This document shows, one piece after another, positions 8,687-18,300 of a stretch of DNA of 64,000 nt. The translations under genes were made by a program, and so were the position numbers. The notes beneath the pieces are model-generated. The model did no database searches. It saw nothing but the letters and a program-made list of their open reading frames with translations, and was not told the origin of the DNA. Origin of the DNA: Amycolatopsis sp. GM8 (GTDB taxonomy: Bacteria; Actinomycetota; Actinomycetes; Mycobacteriales; Pseudonocardiaceae). Numbering within the stretch: the stretch's first letter is position 1; the number at the start of each line of letters is the position of its first letter. The stretch spans positions 71,627 through 135,626 of the forward strand of contig NZ_JAJKFK010000011.1 of assembly GCF_021653975.1 (NCBI RefSeq). The letters are read 5' to 3'.

Positions 8687-10198
8687 ATGACCGAATCCGC
8701 CGCCGCCGAGCGCCCCCAGCCTGACGAAGACCTGCCGGAACAGATGCGGGTTCGCCGGGCCAAGCGCGATCGGATAATCGCCGAAGGCGGCGAACCGTAT
8801 CCGGTGGAGGTGCCGCGCACCCACACGCTCGCCGAGATCCGGGCGAAGTATCCGGAACTGCCGGCCGATACCCGGACGGGCGAGATCGTCGGCCTGACCG
8901 GGCGCGTGCTGTTCATCCGCAATACGGGCAAACTTTGTTTCGCCACTCTGCGCGAAGGCGACGGCACCGAACTGCAGGCGATGATCAGTCTGGCCGGCGT
9001 GGGTGAGGGTCGTCTCGCCGACTGGAAAGCGGAGGTGGACCTCGGCGATCACGTTTTCGTACACGGCGAGGTCATCACGTCCAAGCGCGGTGAGCTCTCG
9101 GTCATGGCCGACCGCTGGCAGATGACGGCGAAAGCGCTGCGCCCGCTTCCGGTCGCGCACAAGGAACTGGCCGAGGAAACGCGGATCCGGCAGCGATATG
9201 TCGACCTGATCCTCCGATCGAAGGCTCGTGATGTGGTGCGCACCCGGGCGGCGGTCAACCGTTCGCTGCGCAATTCCTTCGAGCACCGCGGGTTCACCGA
9301 GGTGGAAACGCCGATGCTGCAGACGCTGCACGGCGGCGCGGCCGCTCGGCCATTCGTGACCCACTCCAACGCGTTCGACATCGATCTGTATCTGCGCATC
9401 GCGCCGGAGCTCTACCTCAAGCGCTGCGTGGTCGGCGGCATCGAGAAGGTCTTCGAGATCAACCGGAACTTCCGGAACGAGGGCAGCGACTCTTCGCATT
9501 CGCCGGAATTCGCCATGCTGGAGTTCTACGAGGCGTATGCGACCTACGACACCAACGCGGTGCTGACCCGCGAGCTGATCCAGGAGGCGGCGCAGTCGGT
9601 ATTCGGCGGGCTGGAAGTGACACTCGCCGATGGTTCGCCCTATGACCTGTCGGGTGAATGGACGACGCTCACGATGTACGGATCGTTGTCCGAAGCGCTC
9701 GGCGAAGAGGTCACTCCGGACACCTCGGCCGAGAAGCTGCGCTCGTTCGCCGAAGCCAGGGGGATCGAGGTGGATCCCGCGCTGGGGCACGGCAAGCTCG
9801 TCGAAGAACTGTGGGAACATCTCGTCGGCGATCACCTTCACGCCCCGACATTCGTTCGTGATTTCCCGATCGAGACTTCACCGTTGACCAGGCAGCACCG
9901 GAGTGTTCCCGGGGTGGCCGAGAAGTGGGATCTCTACGTGCGGGGTTTCGAGCTGGCCACGGGATACTCGGAGCTGGTCGATCCGGTGATCGAGCGGGAA
10001 AGGCTGACCGCGCAGTCCCGTTTGGCCGCCGCCGGGGATAGCGAAGCGATGCGGCTGGACGAAGATTTCCTCCGGGCCCTGGAGTACGGAATGCCGCCAT
10101 CCGGTGGCGTCGGAATGGGGATCGACCGGTTGCTGATCGCGCTCACCGGGCTCGGTATCCGGGAGACGATCCTGTTCCCGCTGGTACGCCCCGAATAA
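8687..10198 (+). CDS. lysS: Lysyl-tRNA synthetase, class II
   Basis: Charges tRNA-Lys with lysine. The 503-residue protein has an N-terminal OB-fold anticodon-binding domain (about 60-150) and a class II catalytic core: motif 1 around FTEVETPMLQTLHGGAAARPF, motif 2 FEINRNFRNEGSDSSHSPEF and motif 3 GVGMGIDRLLIAL. ATG 8687 gives the standard length. Codon choice is looser than in neighbours, with more T- and A-ending codons, yet all motifs are intact. The lysS-lsr2-clpC order is conserved with mycobacteria. Confidence 0.95.
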   Translation: MTESAAAERPQPDEDLPEQMRVRRAKRDRIIAEGGEPYPVEVPRTHTLAEIRAKYPELPADTRTGEIVGLTGRVLFIRNTGKLCFATLREGDGTELQAMISLAGVGEGRLADWKAEVDLGDHVFVHGEVITSKRGELSVMADRWQMTAKALRPLPVAHKELAEETRIRQRYVDLILRSKARDVVRTRAAVNRSLRNSFEHRGFTEVETPMLQTLHGGAAARPFVTHSNAFDIDLYLRIAPELYLKRCVVGGIEKVFEINRNFRNEGSDSSHSPEFAMLEFYEAYATYDTNAVLTRELIQEAAQSVFGGLEVTLADGSPYDLSGEWTTLTMYGSLSEALGEEVTPDTSAEKLRSFAEARGIEVDPALGHGKLVEELWEHLVGDHLHAPTFVRDFPIETSPLTRQHRSVPGVAEKWDLYVRGFELATGYSELVDPVIERERLTAQSRLAAAGDSEAMRLDEDFLRALEYGMPPSGGVGMGIDRLLIALTGLGIRETILFPLVRPE

Positions 10199-10225
10199 CC
10201 GGCCGTCCGCGTGAACACGCGCATT

Positions 10226-10241
10226 GCAAACTCAAGTTTGC
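10226..10241. promoter_or_regulatory. Inverted repeat upstream of lsr2
   Basis: GCAAACT-CA-AGTTTGC, a perfect 7-bp inverted repeat, lies in the AT-richer lysS-lsr2 spacer about 100 bp before lsr2. A TATTAA -10-like element follows at 10261. It may be an operator or part of the lsr2 promoter; Lsr2 itself favours AT-rich DNA. The assignment is inferred. Confidence 0.35.
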
Positions 10242-10342
10242 GTTGCGACCTGATTACCTGTATTAATGTCGTAGTCAATGGCTTCTGACCGGGGCTCTCG
10301 CCCTACCCAGACATTTGCGCTACTTCAAACAGGAGGAAACTG

Positions 10343-10690
10343 ATGGCACAGAAGGTGCTGGTCTCCCTCGTGGACGACCTCGACGGTTCGGAGGCGGACG
10401 AGACCGTCGAGTTCGGTTTGGATGGGATCAACTACCAGATCGACCTCTCCAGCGACAATGCCGAAGAACTGCGGGACGCGCTCGCGCAGTACGTCGAGCA
10501 CGCGCGCCGCGCCGGTGGCCGTAAGCGTGCCGGTGGCCGCCCGTCGGCGAAACCCGCCGCCAGCTCGGCTTCTGTTGATCGCGAACAGAACCAGGCCATT
10601 CGCGCGTGGGCCCGGAAGAACGGCTTTCAGGTTTCCGACCGCGGGCGTATCCCGTCCGAGGTCGTCGAGGCCTACCACAAGAAGAACTGA
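10343..10690 (+). CDS. lsr2: Lsr2 nucleoid-associated protein
   Basis: Histone-like, H-NS-analogous protein that bridges DNA and silences AT-rich, often foreign, genes. The 115 residues comprise an N-terminal oligomerisation domain (MAQKVLVSLVDDLDGSEADETVEFGLDG), a basic linker and a C-terminal DNA-binding domain with IRAWARKNGFQVSDRGRIP, containing the RGR minor-groove hook. A strong AGGAGG precedes ATG 10343. A clear hairpin terminator follows at 10720. The position between lysS and clpC is as in M. tuberculosis. Confidence 0.95.
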   Translation: MAQKVLVSLVDDLDGSEADETVEFGLDGINYQIDLSSDNAEELRDALAQYVEHARRAGGRKRAGGRPSAKPAASSASVDREQNQAIRAWARKNGFQVSDRGRIPSEVVEAYHKKN

Positions 10691-10719
10691 CACGTCTCTG
10701 GGTAAGCGCTGAGCGGCCA

Positions 10720-10750
10720 GGGCCCGCCGGGAACGAATCCCGGCGGGCCC
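10720..10750 (+). terminator. Terminator hairpin after lsr2
   Basis: A perfect 13-bp stem (GGGCCCGCCGGGA / TCCCGGCGGGCCC) with loop ACGAA, starting 29 bp after the lsr2 stop. It is followed by TGTTCGTG with no long T-run, as usual in high-GC actinobacteria. Confidence 0.8.
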
Positions 10751-10950
10751 TGTTCGTGTTCCGGGATCATTCGTGAGTTCCTCCGGACCCCGATGCAAGT
10801 TGCACGTTGCGGTTCCGGGCAGCGGTTTCGGCAATCCGGCGGGATGGTTTGCCCATTCGGGCAAACCTATTGTTCTCTGTTCAACCGGTCATCCGCGATC
10901 GGAAATTCGCGGTGCGGCGGGGAATCGGATCTTGACCGTAGTGGCGTAGG

Positions 10951-11772
10951 TCACGACGGGCGGCGGAGGCGCGGGCATTCGGCGCATTCCGTCTCATTGG
11001 GCAGGAGATAAGAGAAGCAGCAGCTCTCCCGGCGCCGCGTCCAGCCGTCGTCTGCGTCGAAGCGCAGCGCCGAAGCCGAAGTCAGCGGTGGATGGCAGGC
11101 GTCGAGTACGAGTGTGGCGTTCGCTACACCCGCGCCCTCGTCGCCGGTCTGCCGGCCGGCCCACCACAGTGAGTTCTCCAGCGCGTCGGTCGCGCCCGCC
11201 CAGAGCATGCGGCGCCCGAGCCTGCTGACGGGGGCGTAGGCGTGCACGAACTTCTCCGCGTGCGCGATGTAGCGGGCGCGCAGCATCGCCGTGAGCGCCC
11301 GCTCGTCCGCGACGACCGTGGCCTCCGGGTGCCCGGCGGCCGGATCGCCGGGCAGGCAGTAGAAATCGGCCCCGAGTACGGCGATCCCTTCCGGGTGCGG
11401 GCGGTCGTCGCCGAGGCGGAAGGCGAGCTCCTCCGGGCGCAGCAGCGGGACCCGCCGCTCGTGGTGCAGCAGCAGGGCCGCGGCGTAGGCGGGCACGTGC
11501 AGGTACCACGACATCACGTAACCGGCGGTGGTCCGAGCGGGTGCATCGCCGAAGCGGCCGCACAGCCATTCGGCGAGCCGCTTGCGCCACAGGTCGAAGC
11601 GCGCCGGGTCGGCCAGTACGTCCGAACAGCGCTGCCAGTTTTCGTTGCGGGGCAGGTCGGAACGGAACTCCGTGCGCCGCTGCCGCGGGGCGACCCGGCT
11701 GATCGAAGCCGCGAGGCCGATGGCGGCGCCGTGTCGCCGCACCGTGTCGATGGCGACCTCCCGCTGCTCCAT
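10951..11772 (-). CDS. FhuF-like (2Fe-2S) ferric-siderophore reductase
   Basis: 273-residue protein whose C-terminus carries the FhuF iron-sulphur ligand pattern Cys251-Cys252-x10-Cys263-x2-Cys266 (CCFSYLLPNETECAEC). FhuF-type proteins reduce ferric siderophores in the cytoplasm to release iron. The body (GYVMSWYLHVPAYAAALLLHHERRVPLL) fits the actinobacterial subgroup. An iron-box-like operator lies 8 bp upstream of the ATG, overlapping where a ribosome site would be, so repression by an IdeR/DmdR regulator is likely. It is single-gene and convergent with lsr2. Confidence 0.8.
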   Translation of the reverse strand: MEQREVAIDTVRRHGAAIGLAASISRVAPRQRRTEFRSDLPRNENWQRCSDVLADPARFDLWRKRLAEWLCGRFGDAPARTTAGYVMSWYLHVPAYAAALLLHHERRVPLLRPEELAFRLGDDRPHPEGIAVLGADFYCLPGDPAAGHPEATVVADERALTAMLRARYIAHAEKFVHAYAPVSRLGRRMLWAGATDALENSLWWAGRQTGDEGAGVANATLVLDACHPPLTSASALRFDADDGWTRRRESCCFSYLLPNETECAECPRLRRPS

Positions 11773-11779
11773 TCGAGTG

Positions 11780-11798
11780 TTAGGCGTGCCTTACCTTA
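11780..11798 (-). promoter_or_regulatory. IdeR/DmdR-type iron box
   Basis: Read on the minus strand the site is TAAGGTAAGGCACGCCTAA. By my count it matches the actinobacterial iron-box consensus TTAGGTTAGGCTAACCTAA at 14 of 19 positions. It sits immediately upstream of the FhuF-like start codon, so a bound Fe-regulator would block the promoter or a leaderless start. Confidence 0.7.
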
Positions 11799-12068
11799 CA
11801 CGGGTTTCGGAGGGGTGCCATTCGACGTGTTCGCGGTCAGCGGACAAACGCGATCAGTGGAATCCCTTTCGCCCGCCCCGCGTTGGTCCTTATGTCAGTT
11901 ACCAGCGAGAACGTACGGGCCGGCACGGGCCGGCGAACTGACTTCTGTGACCTAATCCGACCTAGTGGTAGTCCGGTCTGCGCCGTTGGCTACTACAGTG
12001 GACTCACGGTGCTGAATCCATCGCGATGGTGGAGACTCACCGCCGGCGCAGCAGTCGAGGGAGTGGGA

Positions 12069-14621
12069 ATGTTCGAGAGGTTCACCGACCGCGCGAGGCG
12101 GGTGGTCGTCCTGGCTCAGGAAGAAGCCAGGATGCTCAACCACAACTACATCGGCACCGAGCACATCCTCCTGGGTTTGATCCACGAGGGTGAGGGTGTC
12201 GCCGCCAAGGCGCTCGAATCGTTGGGCATCGCGCTGGAGGGCGTCCGCCAGCAGGTCGAGGAGATCATCGGCCAGGGCCAGCAGGCCCCGAGTGGGCACA
12301 TCCCCTTCACGCCGCGTGCCAAGAAGGTGCTCGAGCTGTCGTTGCGCGAAGCGCTGCAGCTCGGCCACAACTACATCGGCACCGAGCACATCCTGCTCGG
12401 GCTGATCCGCGAGGGCGAAGGCGTGGCCGCGCAGGTACTCGTCAAGCTCGGCGCGGATCTCAACCGTGTCCGCCAGCAGGTACTGCAGCTGCTGTCCGGC
12501 TACCAGGGCAAGGAGCCGGCCGAGGCCGGTGCCGGCCGCGGCGAGGGCACCCCGTCGTCTTCGCTGGTGCTCGACCAGTTCGGCCGCAACCTGACCGTCT
12601 CCGCCCGCGAGGGCAAGCTCGACCCGGTCATCGGGCGCGGCAAGGAGATCGAGCGGGTCATGCAGGTGCTTTCCCGGCGCACCAAGAACAACCCGGTGCT
12701 GATCGGCGAGCCCGGCGTCGGCAAGACCGCCGTCGTCGAGGGCCTGGCGCAGAACATCGTCAAGGGCGAGGTGCCGGAGACGCTGAAGGACAAGCAGCTG
12801 TACACGCTCGACCTCGGCTCCCTGGTCGCCGGCTCGCGCTACCGCGGTGACTTCGAAGAGCGGCTGAAGAAGGTGCTCAAGGAGATCAAGACCCGCGGCG
12901 ACATCATCCTGTTCATCGACGAGCTGCACACGCTCGTCGGCGCGGGTGCCGCCGAGGGCGCGATCGACGCGGCGTCGATCCTCAAGCCGATGCTCGCCCG
13001 CGGTGAGCTGCAGACGATCGGTGCCACCACGCTCGAGGAGTACCGCAAGTACATCGAGAAGGACGCCGCGCTGGAGCGCCGCTTCCAGCCGATCCAGGTC
13101 GGCGAGCCGTCGCTCGAGCACACCATCGAGATCCTCAAGGGCCTGCGCGACCGCTACGAGGCGCACCACCGGGTGTCGATCACCGACTCCGCGCTGGTCG
13201 CCGCGGCCACCCTGGCCGACCGGTACATCAACGACCGGTTCCTGCCGGACAAGGCGATCGACCTGATCGACGAGGCCGGTGCCCGGATGCGTATCCGTCG
13301 CATGACGGCGCCGCCGGACCTGCGCGAGTTCGACGAGAAGATCGCCGCCGTCCGCCGGGACAAGGAGTCCGCGATAGACGCGCAGGATTTTGAGCGCGCT
13401 GCCCGGTTGCGTGATGAGGAGAAGACCCTGCTGGGCCACAAGTCCGAGCGGGAGAAGCAGTGGAAGGACGGTGACCTGGACGTCGTCGCCGAGGTCGACG
13501 ACGAGCAGATCGCCGAAGTCCTGGCCAACTGGACCGGTATCCCGGTGTTCAAGCTCACCGAGGAGGAGACCACGCGTCTGCTCCGCATGGAGGACGAGCT
13601 GCACAAGCGGATCATCGGCCAGGAGGACGCCGTCAAGGCGGTCTCGCAGGCCATCCGCCGCACCCGTGCCGGCCTGAAGGACCCGAAGCGCCCGTCCGGC
13701 TCGTTCATCTTCGCCGGCCCGTCCGGTGTCGGTAAGACCGAGCTGTCCAAGGCGCTCGCGGCGTTCCTGTTCGGCGAGGACGACGCGCTCATCCAGATCG
13801 ACATGGGCGAGTTCCACGACCGGTACACCGCCTCGCGGCTCTTCGGTGCCCCTCCCGGGTACGTGGGTTACGAGGAGGGCGGCCAGCTCACCGAAAAGGT
13901 GCGGCGCAAGCCGTTCTCGGTGGTGCTGTTCGACGAGATCGAGAAGGCGCACCAGGAGATCTACAACACGCTGCTGCAGGTGTTGGAGGACGGGCGCCTC
14001 ACCGACGGTCAGGGCCGCACGGTCGACTTCAAGAACACGGTGCTCATCTTCACCTCGAACCTGGGTACGCAGGACATCTCCAAGTCCGTGTCCCTCGGCT
14101 TCTCCTCGGGCAACGAGGGCGAAGCCAAGTACGACAAGATGAAGCAAAAAGTCAACGAGGAGATGAAGAAGCACTTCCGGCCGGAGTTCCTCAACCGGAT
14201 CGACGACATCATCGTGTTCCACCAGCTCACCCGTGAGCAGATCATCCAGATGGTGGACCTGATGGTGACCCGGGTGGAGACCCAGTTGAAGGCCAAGGAC
14301 ATGGCTCTCGAGCTGACCGAGAAGGCGAAGGCGCTGCTCGCGAAGCGCGGCTTCGACCCGGTGCTCGGTGCCCGTCCGCTGCGCCGGACCATCCAGCGGG
14401 AGATCGAGGACCAGCTGTCCGAGAAGATCCTGTTCGGCGAGGTGCAGCCGGGTCAGATCATCATCGTCGACGTCGAGGGCTGGAGCGGTAACCCCGAGGA
14501 CAAGGACGACCAGGCGCACTTCACCTTCCGCGGCGAGCCCAAGCCGCTCGAGGTGCCGGACGCCCCGCCCGTGTCGATCGGCGCCGCGAACGACCGCCGC
14601 GGCGAGGCCGAGGCCGAGTAG
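12069..14621 (+). CDS. clpC: ClpC AAA+ unfoldase of the Clp protease
   Basis: 850-residue class I Hsp100 ATPase that unfolds substrates for ClpP1P2. In order it has two N-domain repeats (each with NYIGTEHILLGL, residues about 5-140), NBD1 with Walker A GEPGVGKT near residue 213, a UVR-like middle domain (about 425-460), NBD2 with GPSGVGKT near residue 550, and a C-terminal domain ending in acidic residues. ATG 12069 follows GAGGGAGTGGGA; the open frame further upstream has no family similarity. In mycobacteria the N-domain is the target of cyclomarin and related drugs. A strong hairpin ends the gene. Confidence 0.97.
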   Translation: MFERFTDRARRVVVLAQEEARMLNHNYIGTEHILLGLIHEGEGVAAKALESLGIALEGVRQQVEEIIGQGQQAPSGHIPFTPRAKKVLELSLREALQLGHNYIGTEHILLGLIREGEGVAAQVLVKLGADLNRVRQQVLQLLSGYQGKEPAEAGAGRGEGTPSSSLVLDQFGRNLTVSAREGKLDPVIGRGKEIERVMQVLSRRTKNNPVLIGEPGVGKTAVVEGLAQNIVKGEVPETLKDKQLYTLDLGSLVAGSRYRGDFEERLKKVLKEIKTRGDIILFIDELHTLVGAGAAEGAIDAASILKPMLARGELQTIGATTLEEYRKYIEKDAALERRFQPIQVGEPSLEHTIEILKGLRDRYEAHHRVSITDSALVAAATLADRYINDRFLPDKAIDLIDEAGARMRIRRMTAPPDLREFDEKIAAVRRDKESAIDAQDFERAARLRDEEKTLLGHKSEREKQWKDGDLDVVAEVDDEQIAEVLANWTGIPVFKLTEEETTRLLRMEDELHKRIIGQEDAVKAVSQAIRRTRAGLKDPKRPSGSFIFAGPSGVGKTELSKALAAFLFGEDDALIQIDMGEFHDRYTASRLFGAPPGYVGYEEGGQLTEKVRRKPFSVVLFDEIEKAHQEIYNTLLQVLEDGRLTDGQGRTVDFKNTVLIFTSNLGTQDISKSVSLGFSSGNEGEAKYDKMKQKVNEEMKKHFRPEFLNRIDDIIVFHQLTREQIIQMVDLMVTRVETQLKAKDMALELTEKAKALLAKRGFDPVLGARPLRRTIQREIEDQLSEKILFGEVQPGQIIIVDVEGWSGNPEDKDDQAHFTFRGEPKPLEVPDAPPVSIGAANDRRGEAEAE

Positions 14622-14631
14622 TTTTTCCGAG

Positions 14632-14672
14632 AAACGAAGCGCCCCCAGGGACTCCCTGGGGGCGCTTCGTTT
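14632..14672. terminator. Strong bidirectional terminator after clpC
   Basis: A perfect 19-bp stem with a 3-nt loop: 14632-14650 (AAACGAAGCGCCCCCAGGG) pairs with 14654-14672. An A-run precedes and a T-run (14669-14674) follows, so it can work in both directions. Confidence 0.92.
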
Positions 14673-14679
14673 TTGAGGG

Positions 14680-14941
14680 TTGCGGCTGGGACCGGCCTTG
14701 GGGCGGCCGCTCGTGGACAGGATCAAGGGCGCACGGCGCCTACACGATCTGAAGGAACTTCGACCGGCGTCAGCCGGTGCCACCGAGATCAGGATCCTGT
14801 TCGCGTTCGATCCGGCTCGACCGGGCGATTCTTCTTGTGGCAGGGGACAAAGCGGGTAACTGGAGGCGTTGGTACGAGGTCAATGTGCCGCTGGCCGAGC
14901 AACGCTACGACGAGCATCTGACCACGATCGAGGAGGGCTGA
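14680..14941 (+). pseudogene. higB: HigB/Gp49-like toxin remnant, truncated and frameshifted
   Basis: Translation from the TTG region at 14680 gives LGPALGRPLVDRIKGARRL then HDLKELRPASAGATEIRI and LFAFDPAR, the central part of the RelE-superfamily HigB (Gp49-like, DUF891) mRNA interferase. After the A at 14820 the frame is lost. Removing that one base restores RRAILLVAGDKAGNWRRWYE and a family-like tail to the TGA at 14939-14941. The usual first 40 or so residues are absent, and the remnant begins right behind the clpC terminator. So the toxin looks dead by both 5' truncation and a +1 insertion, while the antitoxin 3 bp downstream is intact. Confidence 0.75.
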
Positions 14942-14944
14942 GGC

Positions 14945-15298
14945 ATGGGACGCGACTGGCGGGAAGTCAAGGCACAGAAGCTGGCTCGCGATGAGGCGGC
15001 CGGGCGGGATGTCGCGAAGGCTCGCGCCGACGCTCGCGAAGCCACCCGGGCCTACGTACTCGGATTCAGGCTCGCGCAGCTCAGGGAGGAGGTCGGCATC
15101 AGCCAGACCGAACTCGCGAAGCGGATGGGTGTGAGCCAGCCGCGCATCAGCCAGCTCGAACAGGGCGACCCGGGGCAAATGGAGCTCGACACGATCCACC
15201 GGTACATCACCGCGCTGGGCGGGCGCATGAAGGTGATCGCGGACTTCGACGACCACGATGTCGTCGTTTCGAGTAGCCAGCTGGATCGGAGTGCCTGA
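14945..15298 (+). CDS. higA: HigA-type XRE antitoxin, apparently orphaned
   Basis: 117-residue helix-turn-helix protein with the XRE motif LAQLREEVGISQTELAKRMG then VSQPRISQLEQGD, and the C-terminal ALGGRMKVIADFDD typical of antitoxins paired with Gp49-like toxins. In an intact pair it neutralises HigB and represses the operon. Here the upstream toxin is a pseudogene, so the gene may persist as a simple repressor. ATG 14945 is 3 bp after the toxin stop codon. Confidence 0.8.
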   Translation: MGRDWREVKAQKLARDEAAGRDVAKARADAREATRAYVLGFRLAQLREEVGISQTELAKRMGVSQPRISQLEQGDPGQMELDTIHRYITALGGRMKVIADFDDHDVVVSSSQLDRSA

Positions 15299-15349
15299 GA
15301 GATCGGGTTGTTGTGGGACTCGTCCGGAGAGATCTGGAAAGCTGGACCA

Positions 15350-18300
15350 GTGCGAGTGTGCGTGCTCGGCCCCGTGCGGGTCCAAGCCGACGACGGTGCG
15401 CCGATCGATATCGGCGGCGCCCGCCTTCGCATGCTCCTCGCCCGGCTGGCGCTCGAAGCCAACCGGCCCGTTACGGCCGAGTCGCTCGTTGACGGGCTGT
15501 GGGGCACCGATCCGCCCGCGGACGCCGCCAACGCGCTCCAGTCCCTCGTCTCCCGCCTGCGCCGCGCCCTCGGCGACAGCGCCCGCCTCGCTTCGGCGAA
15601 CGGCGGCTACCTGCTCAAGGTCGAAGAGGTCGACGCCCACCGGTTCGAGGATCTCGCCGCGCGCGGGAGGCAGGCGTTCACCGCGAAGCGGTACGCGGAG
15701 GCCGCCGCTGTCCTGACCGAGGCTCTTGCCCTCTGGCAGGGGGAAGCGCTTTCAGACGTGCTCGACGCCCCGTTCGCGCAAGCGCCCGCCGCGCGTCTTG
15801 CCGAGATCAGGCTCGCCGCCATGGAGGACCGCTTCGCGGCCGAACTCGAACTCGGCCGGCACACCGACGTTCTTGCGGATCTCGAAGCCGCCGGCACCGA
15901 GAACCCGCTGCGCGAACGCCTTGCCGCGCTGCGCATGCGCGCGCTGTACGCCGCCGGCCGCCAGCCCGACGCGCTCGCCGTGTACGAGCACGTCCGTGCG
16001 ACCCTCGCCGACGAACTCGGCGTCGATCCGTCCGACGAGCTCCAGCAGGTCCATCTCGCGGTCCTGCGCGGCGAAATCGCCAAACCCCGGCCCGAGCACG
16101 ACCACCTGCCCGTCCGCCTCACCAGTTTCGTCGGCCGCGACCGGGAGCTGGACCTGCTGGCGCGCTCCCTGGAGACAACCCGGCTGGTCACGCTCGCCGG
16201 ACCCGGCGGCGCCGGCAAGACCCGGCTTGCCACCGAGGCCGCCGTCCGCCATCCAGCCCACCAGCGCGGGCGCGTGTGGTTCGTCGCGCTCGCCTCCGTC
16301 CGCGACGCCGGCGACGTGACCGGCGCGGTACTCGCCGCGCTCGGCTCGCTCGACATGCGGGTGACCGTCCCGGCCCGCCAGGCCACCGAGCCGCTCGACC
16401 GGATCGCCGAGCTGATCGGCGGCAGCGAAGGCCTGCTCGTGCTCGACAACTGCGAGCATCTCGTCGAGGCCGCCGCCGAGCTGGCCCACGAACTGCTCAC
16501 CAGGCTGCCGAACCTGCGCATCCTCGCGACCAGCCGCGAGGCGCTCGCCATCACTGGCGAACTGCTGTGCCACCTCGGTCCGCTCGAAGATCCCGAGGCG
16601 ATGCGCCTGTTCGCCGAGCGCGCGGCGGCCGTCCGGCCCGGGTTCGTGCTCGACGACGTCACCACCGAACCGGTGCGCGAGATCTGCCGCCGGCTGGACG
16701 GGATGCCGCTCGCCCTGGAACTCGCCGCGGCGCGGCTGCGGTCGATGAGCGCGGAGCAGATCACGCGGCGCCTCGACGATCGCTTCAAACTGCTCACCTC
16801 CGGCAGCCGCGTCGCGCTCCCGCGCCAGCGCACGCTGCGCGCGGTCGTCGAGTGGAGCTGGGACCTGCTGGAGAAACCGGAACGCGTGCTTGCCAGGAGG
16901 CTGTCGGTTTTCCCTGGCGGGGCAACGGTTTCCTCGATCGAAGAGATCTGCGCGGACGAGCTCCTGCCGGCCGAGGACATCGTGTACGTGCTCGGCTCAC
17001 TCGTCGAGAAGTCCATTGTGGACACCGTCGACGGGCGTTACCGGATGCTCGAGACCATCCGCGTCTACGGCGAGGAACGGCTCGGCGAGGCGGGCGAACC
17101 CGAACTGATCACCGCCCGGTTCGCCGAGTATTTCCTGCGCGTCGCCGAGGAGAACGAGCCACGCCTGCGCACGGGCGAGCAGCTGCGGGCGATCGCGCTG
17201 TTCGCGGCCGAGCACGACAACATGGTCACCGCGCTGCGCCGCGCGGTGAAGGCCGACGACGCGTTGCTGGCGTCCCGGTTCATCCGCGCTCTCACCTGGT
17301 ACTGGGTGATCCGCGGATTTCAGGACCAGCCGGCCGAGTTCTTCGCCGATGTGCTCCGGTTCGCCGGCCGGATTCCCGAGGATCTCCACGCCGCGTTCTC
17401 CCTGCTGCACGCGTTGTTCCGGGCGGCGCCGATGACCGGGCCGATGCCGAACCTGCGTGAGGTGGTCGACGAATGTGTCCGCACGGAAGTGTGGAAACGG
17501 TATCCGCCGCTGTCGCTGGCCATTCCGATGCTGGCCTTCCTGGCCCGGGACCCGGAGCTGGCCGAGCGCGAAATGCGCCGCGCGCTCGGGAATCCCGATC
17601 CCTGGGCGCGTTCCTGCGCGCAGTGGGTGCGGGCCTTCGTCCTCGATGACCGCGGCGATCTCGACGGTGCCGAGCAGGCGCGCGAGGTGGCGCTGGCCGG
17701 GTTCCGGCAGGCGGGTGACCGCTGGGGGATGGGGATGACGCTCGCGATGCGGGCGGGCGCGCTTTCCCTGCGCGGCAGGCATACCGAGGCCATCGCGGGT
17801 TACCTGCAGGGCCTGGAGCTGGCGCGGGAACTGGATTCGGGTGACGACGTCGTGCAGCAGCTGTCGCGGCTCGCGGCCGAGCGGATGCGCTCCGGTGACT
17901 GGCCCGGCGCGTGGCGCGACATCCGGGAGGCACAGGCCATCGCCGAGGCCGGCGATCGGCTCGAGGACCGGGCTGTCGTCCGGTTCACGCTGATCGATCT
18001 CGCCCGGCGGTCCGGCGATCTCGAAGAGGCACACCGGGAGCTGGACTGGATGATCTCGGTGTCCGACCGGCTGCCGTTCCCGATGATGATGGCCGACGAG
18101 TGGGTCGCGCAGTTCCGGGCGGCGGTGGCGGTCTCCGAGGGAGACCTGGCTTTCGCCCGTGCGCACCTGCCCACCGCGATCTGGCTGTCGAGCGAACGGC
18201 GGGACATGCCGGACATCGCGAACGCCGCGCAGGTCGGCGCCCTGCTGCTGGGCGCCGAAGGCCAGTGGGAGCGCGCCGCGTGGACGCTGGGTGTCAGCAA

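Noticed and set aside
11883..12068. N-terminal extension of ClpC by 62 residues
   Set aside because: The extra residues have no family similarity and the ATG at 12069 has a ribosome site and the conserved MFERFTDRARR start.
11952..14783. 943-codon open frame antisense to clpC, and similar giant frames opposite other genes (1728-4214, 5573-8191, 43289-45994)
   Set aside because: They lie opposite clear genes, have low-complexity Arg/Gly/Leu-rich translations and no domain; typical of third-position GC bias.
14673..14921. 82-codon frame after the clpC terminator
   Set aside because: It is an out-of-frame reading of the HigB remnant; the toxin-like translation is in the other frames.
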